A stretch of 43,518 nt of DNA, taken from the NCBI GenBank assembly GCA_023460395.1, contig JAEWQB010000002.1:1-43518 (forward strand), read 5' to 3'. A program made the position numbers and the translations under genes. Each line of letters opens with the position of its first letter. Positions within the stretch are counted from its first letter, which is position 1. Positions 1 to 9,024 of the stretch are shown piece after piece. The DNA is from Pseudomonadota bacterium (GTDB lineage: Bacteria > Desulfobacterota > Desulfovibrionia > Desulfovibrionales > Desulfovibrionaceae). Below the pieces are notes generated by a model. It saw nothing but the letters and a program-made list of their open reading frames with translations. It did no database searches and was not told the origin of the DNA.

Positions 1-61
1 GTACCTCGGCCTCTCTCAGCTTGCCGATGATCTGCTCAGGAGCGTGCTTCTTCTTGCCCAT
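1..61 (-). CDS. IS3-family transposase OrfA, N-terminal 20 residues (partial)
   Basis: An ATG at 61 on the minus strand is preceded by GCAGGAGG at good spacing. It opens a frame reading MGKKKHAPEQIIGKLREAEV to the window edge. The basic start followed by EQIIxKLREAE is typical of the helix-turn-helix OrfA of IS3-family elements, which binds the IS ends and is usually fused to the DDE-containing OrfB by -1 frameshifting. It is clearly a different element from the IS at the right edge, whose OrfA begins MKKSRYTDSQILNILRQAE. Only 20 codons are present, so the subgroup cannot be assigned. Confidence 0.8.
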   Translation of the reverse strand, partial: MGKKKHAPEQIIGKLREAEV

Positions 62-127
62 GGAAAACCTCCTGCGGTCTCAGTACCCCTAACATTGGGC
101 CTGGACCAGTTTTTCCAGGGCAGGTCA
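1..127 (-). mobile_element. IS3-family insertion sequence, 5' end only (runs off the left edge)
   Basis: The minus strand begins at 127 with TGACCTGCCCTGGAAAAACT, which looks like an IS3-family terminal repeat starting with TGA. It is followed by an untranslated lead, a strong ribosome binding site (GGAGG) and the start of a transposase OrfA. The other end is outside the window, so neither the matching inverted repeat nor a target-site duplication can be checked. The boundary at 127/128 is inferred from the TGA end and from the autotransporter reading frame that continues to the right of it. Confidence 0.75.
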
Positions 128-1632
128 TCAATTCAGGTTCGCTCTTTTTGATACCGGAAGCGGGCACACAGTCTGTGTGGATTTCCCCATACTTTGCTTC
201 TGCAGATATCCGTTTTGCAAGTGGCTCCCGTCTCGTGGTGGGTGGGGGAAGAATGACTGCCCGACCTTCCATGAATGTCGTTGTGGATTCAAATGCTGAA
301 ATTACGGCATTGGGAACAGCCGGGGTTTCTTCAGGAACTGGGTACGTGACTCTGTATTCTGACTTTCTTGCGTTGGACTCATTGGGCGGGGGCAGTGTGG
401 TTGGCAGTTTTACTCCGGTAGAGAGCCTTGTGCTGGAGTATCAGGTGCAGCCCTCGACGACTGCCGGACTGGATTTGCTTGTTCGCCGCACGGGGTGGGT
501 GTCTGACTTGATAGGTGAGAGAACTGCCGCCGGAGCCGTGGTGGATTCGTTGGAGTCTGCATTGGGCAGTGCGCCGGTATCTCCTTCCACGCTGCGCTGG
601 CATGCCATGCTCATGGAATTGGAGAATCAGAGCCAGCTTGACGCATTGTCCGCTGAAAGCCTTCATATGTTGCAGTACGATACGCCGCTTGGAGCCTCCC
701 GCATGCTGTCTATGGGGTACTTTATAGATAGGCAGATGGCGGACCAGTTTGCCGGGCACCTGAGGGAAGCCGCCTCCGAGCACAGCGGGGCGGGGGAACC
801 GCGTCGCTACGCGTGGGCACAGCCGGTGTTTTTGCGTATTCAGGAGGATGCAGACGGGGCAGGTCTTGCGGAGCAGCGGCATTCGCTTGCCGGAGTACAT
901 ACTGGATACGCTATGGGCGCGGATGACCTTACTCTGGGTTTTGCCGGGTTTATCGGCACCACAGACAGCTCCGGGGACGCATTGTCGGTGGGGGGCACCA
1001 GCGTGGGCGCGCAAGCGGGTGCCCGGATGCAATTTTTCGGGAAAGGCGGACTGCAACCGTGGCTTAGCGCGGATGTTAGTTACAGCCGCCACAGTGTCCG
1101 CATGGAGAGAAAAGACTCTTACGGCAACACGGCGTTCGCCCGCAGTCTTGCACAGGTTGTTTCCGCGCGTGGCACAGCCGGAGCGGACGTTGCACTGGGT
1201 TCCGCATGGCAGGTGAGTCCTTTCGTGGGCATTCGGCAGAGCTTTGTGGCAATGCGTTCCTACACGGAGTCCTGTGAGGATATGCTGTCTCCGCTATACC
1301 GGGTTTCCCCCCGTGACTTTCACCACGCGCAGGGGACGGCGGGCCTGATCTCCCGGCTGGAGCTGACTCCGTGGGCCACATGGGAGGCTGAGGTGGAGTA
1401 TGCCGCCGGATTGGATGCGGAAAAGCCCACACTGCATGCATCGGGTGTGGACCTTCCCGGATTTTCAGCGGATTTCAGGAACGACACCTTTGCGCGGAAT
1501 ACGGTTTCCCTTGCCTCGCGGGTCATGCTGTATCGGGATAGAGAAATGCAATGCTCCGTGGGCTACAATACCACATTTTCGGACGGGCACAGGGAGCAGG
1601 GGGCGAGTATTTCAGTAGGAATTGGGTTTTAA
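128..1632 (+). pseudogene. Autotransporter, C-terminal part with outer-membrane beta-barrel; front removed by IS insertion
   Basis: The frame is open from the IS boundary at 128 and ends at 1632 with TAA. It has no credible start of its own: the TTG at 148 lacks a ribosome binding site and no signal peptide follows. Roughly residues 1-200 look like the end of a passenger plus linker. The last ~280 residues (from about YAWAQPVFLRI) alternate aromatic and polar residues as in an autotransporter barrel and end in a C-terminal Phe, the usual signal for Bam-dependent outer-membrane insertion. The intact protein would be a type V secreted surface protein. Loss of the signal peptide and most of the passenger should make this remnant non-functional. 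The family of the passenger cannot be told. After it, 1633-1910 holds no gene I can support. Confidence 0.75.
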
Positions 1633-1910
1633 AAAACTTTCCAACGGGTTGGCTGGGCCGTCTTTACGTGGGGGAATTGTTCATGTGAGCATGGGATTTT
1701 TATTGCGTGTCCGCTTGCTCCCTGATGGATATCCCGGCTATGCTTGTGTGCAATTTCAGCAGGAGAGCGGGTATATGCGGTGGCATCGCGTTTGCCGTCC
1801 GGGGTACTGTGAAGGGCGTCCGCCTGACGACCAGACTGCGCACGACGCTATGCCATTTGCCGCGTAGTCGGGAGAAATCCCGGTCATAAAAGCCGATGGG
1901 GAGACAAGCC

Positions 1911-2396
1911 ATGGACAGGGTGAAGGGAATAGCCGGAACAAACGGGGACTCGCTTGGCGGAGGACTCGATACCACATTGTCCCGGCCTGCGGGGCGGAGC
2001 GGAGTGGAGAGCTTCACCGGACAGGCAGAACGGCAACAAACCATTCTCCGCTCGAATGCCGCGCAGACTGGTGACACCCTCATCGCCCGTATACAACGGG
2101 GCACGGAAGCGTCCCACAGCATTCTGGCTGAGAAGGATCGGTCTGTGTGGGAGGCTGCGGAACCGCAGTTGGCGGCGGCAGAACACGCATTGCGGGAGCG
2201 CACCGCACCGGGAAAGACCGGGGCTTCTCCCTCCGCTATCAAAGCGGCGGCCGCCCCTGATGTGGGCGGTACGATGGCGGGAACGAGCGATGTGACGCCG
2301 TTTTCCGCGTTGTCTGGCAATACGGGGCGGCTTGTTTCGACCACCGCGTCCGGTATGGCTCCTGTGCCGCAGGATATTTTGGACTCGGAGGTGTGA
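1911..2396 (+). CDS. Hypothetical 161-residue Ala/Gly/Ser/Thr-rich protein
   Basis: I do not recognise a family. The ATG at 1911 is chosen because GGGGAG lies 8-9 bases upstream; an in-frame ATG at 1896 has no such site. The product has no signal peptide or transmembrane segment. Residues ~30-100 are charged and probably helical, rich in Gln, Arg, Glu and Ala (AERQQTILRSNAAQ, then EPQLAAAEHALRER). The N- and C-terminal ends are low-complexity and Gly/Ser/Thr/Pro-rich. It lies alone between the IS-damaged autotransporter and the convergent nifA, with no operon partner. A long antisense frame (2344-1700) covers the same DNA, but it is Cys/Arg/Ser-rich without a ribosome site and is judged a shadow. 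That this is a real gene rests mainly on the ribosome binding site and uninterrupted frame. Confidence 0.5.
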   Translation: MDRVKGIAGTNGDSLGGGLDTTLSRPAGRSGVESFTGQAERQQTILRSNAAQTGDTLIARIQRGTEASHSILAEKDRSVWEAAEPQLAAAEHALRERTAPGKTGASPSAIKAAAAPDVGGTMAGTSDVTPFSALSGNTGRLVSTTASGMAPVPQDILDSEV

Positions 2397-2463
2397 CGCG
2401 CAGCTACGGTGGGAGTCGCGGAGACAACACCCGCGTGGCTTGCTTCGTGCTTTCTGCCGCAGG

Positions 2464-4020
2464 CTAGCGCAATCGGGCGCGTTCCGCCGCGATTAATCCT
2501 TCAAGTCCGAATTTCTTTACCCGGTAGCCCATCTGCCGAGGGGTAATTCCCAGCGTCTCGGCTGCCTTATATTGAATCCAGCTAGCGCGTTTCAGCGCGT
2601 TGATAACTTCAGAGCGTTCCATGTCTTTGAGCGAATGCGATGTTTCCCCAAGGGAAGCGTGTCCGCAATGGCCTTCCCCCAGCGGGGCGCACGAAAGCAG
2701 GGGGGTGAGCACATGCGCGCCTATCCGGGGGCTTTCCGCCATAATGACCAGCCGCTCTATGAGGTTTTCCATTTCCCGCACGTTTCCCGGCCAGTCATAC
2801 CGGCTCAACAATTCCAGCGCCCCTGCCTCAAAGGCGATCTGCCTGCCGTATTCGGAGGCGACCTTGCCGAGGAAGTGGTTCAGCAACCCCACCACGTCTT
2901 CCTTGCGTTCCCGTAACGCGGGAATGCGGATGGGGAAGACGCTAAGTCGGTAGTAGAGATCCTGCCGAAAGTGTCCTGTTTCCACAGATTCTTCGAGGTC
3001 GCGATTGGTGGCTGCGATAATGCGCACGTCCACACGGCGGGTAAGGTTGCTGCCCAGCCGTTCAAACTCTCTGTCTTGCAGTACGCGGAGCAGTTTGGCT
3101 TGCAGCCCCATGGGTAGCTCGCCGATTTCATCTAAAAAGATGGTGCCCTTGTGGGCCTCTTCAAACCGGCCCGCTTTGGAGTTCGCAGCGCCGGTGAACG
3201 CGCCTTTTTCAAAGCCAAACAGCTCCGACTCCAGAAGATTTTCCGGTATGGAGGCACAGTTGACCTTGACGAAAGGAAAGTTTGCCCGGTCAGACAGGTC
3301 ATGGATTACCCGTGCGATAAGCGTCTTGCCCACGCCGGATTCTCCTAGCAACAGCACCGTGGCGCGGGTGGGGGCCACGCGTTCCACATGGCGTTCCACA
3401 TCCAGCATGGCGGGGCTGCGGGCGACAATGTATGGTCCCTTGCTTTCCTTGGATACCCGGTACCGCAGGGAAACATTTTCCCGCCGCAGTTCGTCCACCC
3501 GTTCTTCCACCTGCTGGTTCAGGCTGATGAACTGGGCGATAAGTGTGGCTACAATGCTCAGTAGGCCCACGTCCTCGTCAAAGGACACATCGTCATCAAA
3601 CAGACGGTCCACGTTGAGAACGCCGATGGGTTTGCCATGAAGCAATATGGGCACCCCCAAAAAGGAGATGCGACCCCGTTCCACTTTGCGGGTTCCGGTT
3701 TTGTCCAGAAAGAGCGGGTCGTTGTGTACGTCCGGGACGATGTAGGAGCGGGCGGTTTCAAAAATTTTTCCCGTTACTCCCTCGCCCAACTGGTACACGC
3801 CACGCTTCTGCTCTTCCGGCGTCAGACCATATGAGGCGCTGATCACCAGAGCACCGCTGGCACTGTCCATAAGCGTGATGGTGGCCCGTTTCATACTCAG
3901 GTTTTCCGAGAGAATGGCCAACACCTCATACATGGCTTGCTCAAGATTGAGAGCCTTGTTGATGACGTTGCTTATATGCGCAAGCACCTTGAGTTTCACA
4001 CTGGCCAATGTATCGTTCAT
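2464..4020 (-). CDS. nifA: NifA, sigma-54-dependent activator of nif genes
   Basis: The 518-residue protein has the three NifA blocks. An N-terminal GAF domain spans residues ~15-170. A sigma-54 AAA+ domain has Walker A GESGVGKT at ~226-233 and the sigma-54-contacting loop GAFTGA at ~273-278. A C-terminal Fis-type helix-turn-helix contains YKAAETLGITPRQMGYRVKK. It should bind upstream of sigma-54 promoters such as those before nifH and nifV in this window. The linker between AAA+ and helix-turn-helix carries two cysteines (SCAPLGEGHC), but not the CX4C pair described for oxygen-sensitive rhizobial NifA, so redox sensing is uncertain. Start choice is weak: neither the ATG at 4020 nor an upstream GTG at 4056 has a clear ribosome site. 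4020 fits the usual start of the GAF domain. The gene follows nifB on the same strand after 495 bases. Confidence 0.93.
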   Translation of the reverse strand: MNDTLASVKLKVLAHISNVINKALNLEQAMYEVLAILSENLSMKRATITLMDSASGALVISASYGLTPEEQKRGVYQLGEGVTGKIFETARSYIVPDVHNDPLFLDKTGTRKVERGRISFLGVPILLHGKPIGVLNVDRLFDDDVSFDEDVGLLSIVATLIAQFISLNQQVEERVDELRRENVSLRYRVSKESKGPYIVARSPAMLDVERHVERVAPTRATVLLLGESGVGKTLIARVIHDLSDRANFPFVKVNCASIPENLLESELFGFEKGAFTGAANSKAGRFEEAHKGTIFLDEIGELPMGLQAKLLRVLQDREFERLGSNLTRRVDVRIIAATNRDLEESVETGHFRQDLYYRLSVFPIRIPALRERKEDVVGLLNHFLGKVASEYGRQIAFEAGALELLSRYDWPGNVREMENLIERLVIMAESPRIGAHVLTPLLSCAPLGEGHCGHASLGETSHSLKDMERSEVINALKRASWIQYKAAETLGITPRQMGYRVKKFGLEGLIAAERARLR

Positions 4021-4514
4021 ACTAAAGGATAAGCAAAGCGAATGCCGAAAGTGCACTTTACACGGTCATTTTAGGAATTTGGCGCAGTATCAGGAGGTTA
4101 TAGAGGGAGAGGTGTGCGTTGTGGAACGGCAGGGAGGTTTTGGCTGGTAGACAGAAAGACAAAAATGGTATTTTTGTGGATATTCATATTTTTTGTTTGC
4201 CAAAATTGTAAAAATATAACACAGAAAACGATGGGCGAATCCGCGATTTTTTTCCTCTAGCATGCCGAATCCGTTATTTGATTTGCAGAAAAGTGCTGGG
4301 TCTGCGGCAGGGATAAATTCGGGTAGCAAAATATAGACACATAGCGATGAATAATGCGCAATTTAGTATTACAAAAAAGTAAATAAAGGGCTTGCGGTCC
4401 CTTGCATGGCACTCTTCACGTCCGCGTGCAGGCGCGGAGGCAGGGAGTATGAGAAAGGGCGCCGACATGCAGTCAGCGCCCTTCTGGGTATTTCACGATT
4501 GTTCAGGCGGGATG
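4021..4514 (-). promoter_or_regulatory. Gene-free stretch between nifB and nifA; probable nifA promoter region
   Basis: These 494 bases hold no convincing gene. The part at about 4150-4390 is strikingly AT-rich compared with its surroundings. On the minus strand it includes TTTACA and TATGAA separated by 18 bases (roughly 4205-4234), a possible housekeeping promoter for nifA. I found no sigma-54 -24/-12 pattern here, so nifA may not be under its own class of promoter. The nifB-proximal end contains the nifB terminator listed separately. Confidence 0.35.
4455..4483 (-). terminator. Stem-loop after nifB
   Basis: A perfect 8-base inverted repeat, AAGGGCGC/GCGCCCTT, encloses a 13-base loop 31 bases downstream of the nifB stop. 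On the transcript strand it is followed by TCTC rather than a long U run, so termination may be partial. It would separate the nif structural/assembly operon from nifA. Confidence 0.55.
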
Positions 4515-5783
4515 TTAGCAGCCGCAGCCGTTTCCCCCGCATCCAGAGCCTGCTACCGGGGGGCGTCTGCCCCGCAGCACCGCCAGATCGCCTTCGCCGA
4601 AAGCCGCCGCCACTGCGGGTTCAATGAAACCTGTCGCCGCCACGGGGGTAATGCCGCTTTCTTCCAGTATCTGGCGGGGCGTTTCCCCGAACGCCGCGAC
4701 CAACAACGTGCGGCAGTCGCGGAGAAGATGGGCCAGTTGTTTCCAGCGGTCCGGGCCGCAACCGCGCGTGGGGGCTTCGCGGTCCTCAAGCTTCACATAG
4801 TGGCCCTCTCGCTTGGCCCAGATACTAAAGCTGCCAGCTTCGCCCAGATGCTGATTTATTAGCAGCCCTTCGCGGGATGCCACCGCCACATAAGGACGTT
4901 CCAGCTCGCGCGGGGGGGTGAGGCTGGCGCATGTTTGCAGAGTGCCGCAGAGTGCGCCGGAGAGATCCTTATCCAGCAGGCCCACAGCATCGGCCCGGCA
5001 CCGTTTACAGTGGGTCATTTGCGTAATGTGTTCGCCCGCTTCGGTGCGCAGGGCTTTTACCATGGTTGCGGAAGGCTCTTCCAAATCTGCGAAAAGGGTG
5101 TCCGCAGTGGGGCAGAGGGGGAGCAGGTTTTGGATGTCGGCCCCCAGTGCTGCCACGGCCTTCGTGACTTCGGGGATATGTGTGTCGTTCACGCCGGGAA
5201 TGATAATGGTGTTTACCTTTACCAGCATGCCGCGCTCTTTGGCCCCTGCAATGGACTCCAATTGTCGGGAGATAAGCCGTTCCGCCGCCTGTCTGCCGCG
5301 ATACAGCACTTTGCCTTCCCGTGCCCAACTGTAAATGCGTTCGCCCACGGCGGGGTCCACGGCGTTCATGGTAACGGTAATATGGGTTACGCCCAGTTCC
5401 GCCAGCTCGTCCAGATAGGGGGGCAGATTAAGTCCGTTACTGGAGAGACAGAACAGCAGGTGGGGGTAACGTTCTTTAAGCAGACGCATGGTTTCGATGG
5501 TTTGGACAGGATTCGCCATGGGATCACCGGGACCGGCAATGCCCGCCACGGTGATGCGCGGTTCCGCCTCAAGCACTTTTTCCATGTAGGTCAACGCCTG
5601 CGCGGGAGTGAGCACGCCACTGGTGACTCCGGGGCGCGATTCGTTCACACAGTCGTACTTCCGGTTGCAGTAGTTGCATTTAATGTTGCACTTGGGAGCA
5701 ACCGGGAGGTGGACGCGACCGCAACTTCCTTTGCTTTCCTTGTTAAAACAAGGATGTTTTTCAATCTGCTTCACGGTATTCAT
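4515..5783 (-). CDS. nifB: NifB, radical-SAM FeMo-cofactor core synthase with NifX-like C-terminal domain
   Basis: The 422-residue enzyme builds the 8Fe core (NifB-co) of the nitrogenase cofactor with a SAM-derived carbide. The N-terminus HPCFN and the radical-SAM cysteines C32-X3-C36-X2-C39 (PKCNIKCNYCNRKYDC) are intact. AGPGDP marks the SAM-binding barrel, and HCKRCRADA near the end of the barrel supplies further cluster ligands. From about residue 300 (RPYVAVASREG) a NifX/NafY-like domain follows, the fused form common in proteobacteria and clostridia. The tail is Gly/Cys-rich (GSGCGGNGCGC). The ATG at 5783 has an excellent ribosome site (GGAGGCGACC). It is 78 bases downstream of nifN in the same run. 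A cysteine-less paralogue lies at 9375-10688. Confidence 0.97.
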   Translation of the reverse strand: MNTVKQIEKHPCFNKESKGSCGRVHLPVAPKCNIKCNYCNRKYDCVNESRPGVTSGVLTPAQALTYMEKVLEAEPRITVAGIAGPGDPMANPVQTIETMRLLKERYPHLLFCLSSNGLNLPPYLDELAELGVTHITVTMNAVDPAVGERIYSWAREGKVLYRGRQAAERLISRQLESIAGAKERGMLVKVNTIIIPGVNDTHIPEVTKAVAALGADIQNLLPLCPTADTLFADLEEPSATMVKALRTEAGEHITQMTHCKRCRADAVGLLDKDLSGALCGTLQTCASLTPPRELERPYVAVASREGLLINQHLGEAGSFSIWAKREGHYVKLEDREAPTRGCGPDRWKQLAHLLRDCRTLLVAAFGETPRQILEESGITPVAATGFIEPAVAAAFGEGDLAVLRGRRPPVAGSGCGGNGCGC

Positions 5784-5861
5784 GGTCGCCTCCTCCTTGG
5801 TCGGGACGCCCGGCAAGTCTGCGCGGTGCCCGGTCTTGTCGTCTTTGAAAACAAGCTGAGA

Positions 5862-7217
5862 TTATAGGTACACGTAGCCGACAGGGCTTTCCGTCTGCTT
5901 TTTTTCCAATACCGTGTTAACTATCCGGTCCAGCAGCGCGAGCGCTCCTGTGTAGCCTATGTGGCTCAGGCGCTGCCCGCCGAAGCGGTCGTGGATGGGG
6001 AACCCCACGCGGACCAAAGGCACATTCCACTCTCTGGCATATTTGTAGCCTTTGCTGTGTCCCACCAGCAGGTCGGGAGCCAGTTCTCCCGCCTGTTCGG
6101 CGATATCGTGGAAGTCCACACCTTCGCGGACTTCAGGCAATTCGTTCAGCACACCATCGCACACTCGCGCGATGTGCCGCTCAAGGTGCATGTTGCGGGC
6201 ACCCGTGGCGACAAGGATGGGCTTCATGCCAATTTCGGCGAGGAAACTGGTCAGGCCCACAACGAGGTCTTCTTCCCCGTAAACCACCACGCGCTTCCCG
6301 AATATGTATTTGTGCCCGTCCACCATGGCGTCTACCAGCCTGCCCCGCTCCATGCCTATTTCGTGCGGCATGGCAGTGCCGGACACGGCCTCCATGGCGG
6401 CGAAGAAAATGTCAGATTCGCGAATGCCAATGGGCAGCCCCACCTGATGGCAGGGGACGCCAAAGCGCTTTTGCAGCGACATCCCCGCCGTTTCCCTGTC
6501 CGCGAGAGTGCGTCCGAATTCTATACTTCCCGCCGCGCCGGACATGCCCCGGATGCCAGCCATGGGCGTGCCACCGCCGGGTATAGGCTCGTAGTCGTCT
6601 TTAGCTGTGCCATCCAGCGTTTCGGAAATGTCCGGCAAGATGACGGGAGAGATGCCGAAGGCCGCGCAGAGGGTTTTGAGATGCCGGATATCCGCCGGGG
6701 AAATGAGCGAGGGCATGATGTTCACGGTGCGCGAGGGAGCGGCTTTTTCCGTTACAAGCTGGTCTACAATGGCGCGAACGGCGCGGTGCCATCCTTCCAT
6801 GTGCGTGCCCATGTAGCTGGGCGTGGAACAGTGCACAACAGCAGGCAAATTCAGATCCCCGAATTCCTTGCGAAATTCGGAAAGGATCATGTGCACGTCA
6901 TCGCCAATGGTTTCGGTAAGACAGGTGGAGGCCACCCCGATGAGGGCGGGGGCGTATTTGCGCATGACGTTGAGCAGCCCCTTTTTCAGATTGGGACCGC
7001 CGCCGTATACCGCGTGTTTTTCTCCCAGCGCGGAGGAGGCGATGTCCATAGGCTCGCGGTAATGGCTGATAATGTAGCGGCGCATGTACGTGGCACAGCC
7101 TTGCGAGCCGTGCAGAAAGGGTACTCCGCCCTCTATGCCTTTGAATACCAGCGTCGCACCGAGCGGCGTGCACAGCTTGCAGGCGTTGGTGGTGGAGGTG
7201 TAAGGAACGCGGCTCAT
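5862..7217 (-). CDS. nifN: NifN, beta-like subunit of the cofactor scaffold NifEN
   Basis: The 451-residue protein is homologous to NifK and pairs with NifE to form the scaffold on which NifB-co is matured with Mo and homocitrate before delivery to NifDK. The N-terminus carries C13-X2-C16 (TNACKLCTPLGA) and C41 in HGSQGCATY, followed by STCLTETIGDD, the cysteine pattern of NifN/NifK proteins. It starts one base after the nifE stop, so the two are almost certainly translationally coupled. Length and motifs are ordinary for the family. It is distinguished from NifK by its place next to nifE and by divergence of NifK-specific positions. Confidence 0.95.
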   Translation of the reverse strand: MSRVPYTSTTNACKLCTPLGATLVFKGIEGGVPFLHGSQGCATYMRRYIISHYREPMDIASSALGEKHAVYGGGPNLKKGLLNVMRKYAPALIGVASTCLTETIGDDVHMILSEFRKEFGDLNLPAVVHCSTPSYMGTHMEGWHRAVRAIVDQLVTEKAAPSRTVNIMPSLISPADIRHLKTLCAAFGISPVILPDISETLDGTAKDDYEPIPGGGTPMAGIRGMSGAAGSIEFGRTLADRETAGMSLQKRFGVPCHQVGLPIGIRESDIFFAAMEAVSGTAMPHEIGMERGRLVDAMVDGHKYIFGKRVVVYGEEDLVVGLTSFLAEIGMKPILVATGARNMHLERHIARVCDGVLNELPEVREGVDFHDIAEQAGELAPDLLVGHSKGYKYAREWNVPLVRVGFPIHDRFGGQRLSHIGYTGALALLDRIVNTVLEKKQTESPVGYVYL

Positions 7218-7218
7218 G

Positions 7219-8874
7219 TTAGGCCTCCTTTATGGGCAGAGGCGTGTTGCGACACGCGACCAATTCTGTGGCTGTGGTGTGGTTGCCTTCGCGCCGGGGC
7301 ACGAAGCGCCAGATGGGACTCATGGCTGAGGCATGCACCTCGCGGGCGAAGTTGAGCATTCCCTCAAAGCCTTCTAGCGCTTCCTTGCGTTCGTGGTTGT
7401 GGTCGCAGAAGCCCACGCCTAGTTTGTAGGCGATGGGACGTTCCTTCACGCCCCCCACAAAGAGATCCACGTCTTTTTCCTTGATGAAGCGCGAAAGCTC
7501 CAGCGGATTGGCATCGTCTACGATAACCGTGCCCGGATCAGTGATGGCGGCGAGTTCTTCGTAGTCTTCCTTGGTGCCAGTTTGCGATCCCACAAGCACC
7601 ACATGCATGCCGAGATGTCGAAACGCCTTAACCAACGAAAATGCTTTGAATGATCCCCCCACGTACATGGCCACGCGTTTGCCTTCCAGATCGCGGCGAT
7701 AGCGGGCCAATTCCGGCATGAGGCGGGAAAGTTCGTCGCGGACCAGATTCTGGGTGCGGGTGAGAATTTCCGGGTCGTCTTTGCTGAAAAATTCGGCAAT
7801 GTCATAGAGTGAATCAGCCATATCTTCGATTCCGAGGTAGGAAACGCGCAGGAACGGGGTGCCGTATTCTTCCTTCATCATTTTGGCGAGTTCCATGGTC
7901 GCTCCGCTGCACTGCACCACGTTCAGCGCGGCGCGGTGGCAGTTGCGAATGGCGTCTACCCGGCCATCCCCTGTGATATTGGCAATAACGTTAATGCCCA
8001 TGCGTTCAAAATAACTGCGGATAATCCATATTTCCCCGGCAAGGTTGAAGTCGCCGAGAATGTTTAGGGAAAGCGGTTCCATTGCCGGCCAGACGGATTC
8101 TTTGACCATGGGGGCGGTGGTATCTCCCGTGGTGCCGATAAGGCGGAACATGGCCTTGCACGCAGCGAGATACCCTTCCCGCTTGTTGCCTTTGAAGCCT
8201 TCGGACATCACGGGGATGACAGGAATGCCTTTTTTTTCCGTCATGCGCCGACAGACAGCTTCTAGGTCATCGCCGATGATACCTACGATACAGGTGGAAT
8301 AGACAAAGGCCGCGTTGGGGTGGTGCCTGTCGATAAGTTCATCCAGCGCGGCGGAGAGCTTAGTTTCGCCGCCGAAGATGACGTCTTTTTCCTGAAGATC
8401 GGTGGAAAAGCTGAGGCGGTGCAGTTCGGGACCGGAGGAAAGCGCACCCCGGATATCCCACGTATATACCGCGCAGCCGATGGGACCGTGCACCAGATGC
8501 AGCGCGTCCGCTATAGGGTAGAGCACCACGCGCGATCCGCAGAAAACACAGGCCCGCTGGCTGACCGCCCCGGCAAGGCTTTCGCGGTTGCAGGCCATCT
8601 CTAGCGGGCCTTCCCCTGTGCGGTGTATCTGCCCGCGCCGCTCTTCCAGCAAATCGTCAGTACAGGGGGCAATCGGGGCGGGAGCAGGTGCTGCCGTGAG
8701 CGGGGTTTCGCCGGATTCTCCACCGAGTGCCGGAGCAACTGCCTGACAAACGGAGACGGCACAGGCGAGGGCTTCTGGAGCGTGGGCATCCATGACCGCC
8801 TTTTCACACGTATTTTGCGCTCCCGTTGTCGCGGGAAGGCGCGTTGTCGCTATGCGTTTCGCATGTACCGTCAT
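7219..8874 (-). CDS. nifE: NifE, alpha-like subunit of the cofactor scaffold NifEN, with N-terminal extension
   Basis: The 551-residue protein contains the whole NifE core from residue ~75 (LLEERRGQIHRTGEGPLEM, then SQRACVFCGSR, HGPIGCAVYTWDIRG, STCIVGIIGDD). With NifN it hosts cofactor maturation. The start at 8874 is chosen for GAGGTG 5-6 bases upstream; a second ATG at 8793, also with a good ribosome site (AAGGCGG), is possible. With the first start, about 74 residues precede the usual NifE beginning. They carry four cysteines (about 23, 38, 43, 71) and an Ala/Pro-rich linker. With the second start the extension is ~47 residues with three cysteines. The function of this part is unknown. 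The preceding 150-base gap after the ferredoxin gene contains a stem-loop. Confidence 0.95.
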   Translation of the reverse strand: MTVHAKRIATTRLPATTGAQNTCEKAVMDAHAPEALACAVSVCQAVAPALGGESGETPLTAAPAPAPIAPCTDDLLEERRGQIHRTGEGPLEMACNRESLAGAVSQRACVFCGSRVVLYPIADALHLVHGPIGCAVYTWDIRGALSSGPELHRLSFSTDLQEKDVIFGGETKLSAALDELIDRHHPNAAFVYSTCIVGIIGDDLEAVCRRMTEKKGIPVIPVMSEGFKGNKREGYLAACKAMFRLIGTTGDTTAPMVKESVWPAMEPLSLNILGDFNLAGEIWIIRSYFERMGINVIANITGDGRVDAIRNCHRAALNVVQCSGATMELAKMMKEEYGTPFLRVSYLGIEDMADSLYDIAEFFSKDDPEILTRTQNLVRDELSRLMPELARYRRDLEGKRVAMYVGGSFKAFSLVKAFRHLGMHVVLVGSQTGTKEDYEELAAITDPGTVIVDDANPLELSRFIKEKDVDLFVGGVKERPIAYKLGVGFCDHNHERKEALEGFEGMLNFAREVHASAMSPIWRFVPRREGNHTTATELVACRNTPLPIKEA

Positions 8875-8940
8875 GACACACCTCGTGGTTTCGCAGTATC
8901 CGCTGGATGAACCGAACGGGATTTGTTGGCAGGCGCTGTG

Positions 8941-8976
8941 CGCGGGCCGGTCCACCGTGGTCTGTGTGGACCCGCG
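8941..8976 (-). other. Stem-loop in the ferredoxin-nifE intercistronic gap
   Basis: GGTCCAC (8949-8955) pairs with GTGGACC (8966-8972), and CGCG at each outer edge extends the stem around a four-base bulge. It lies within 150 untranslated bases in the middle of the nif run and could be an RNA-processing or stability element. There is no U tract, so a simple terminator is unlikely. Confidence 0.35.
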
Positions 8977-9024
8977 GAACGTGGTTTCACAATTTCCCGG
9001 AGTGGTTCCGGCCCGCCAGAGACG

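Noticed and set aside
1700..2344. 214-codon antisense frame opposite the orphan protein
   Set aside because: It has Cys/Arg/Ser-rich shadow composition and no ribosome binding site. The plus-strand frame has a good site.
5961..7355. 464-codon plus-strand frame opposite nifN
   Set aside because: It lies wholly antisense to a well-conserved gene, has shadow composition and no family resemblance. Several similar long frames oppose nifB, nifK, nifD, fhs and hrpB.
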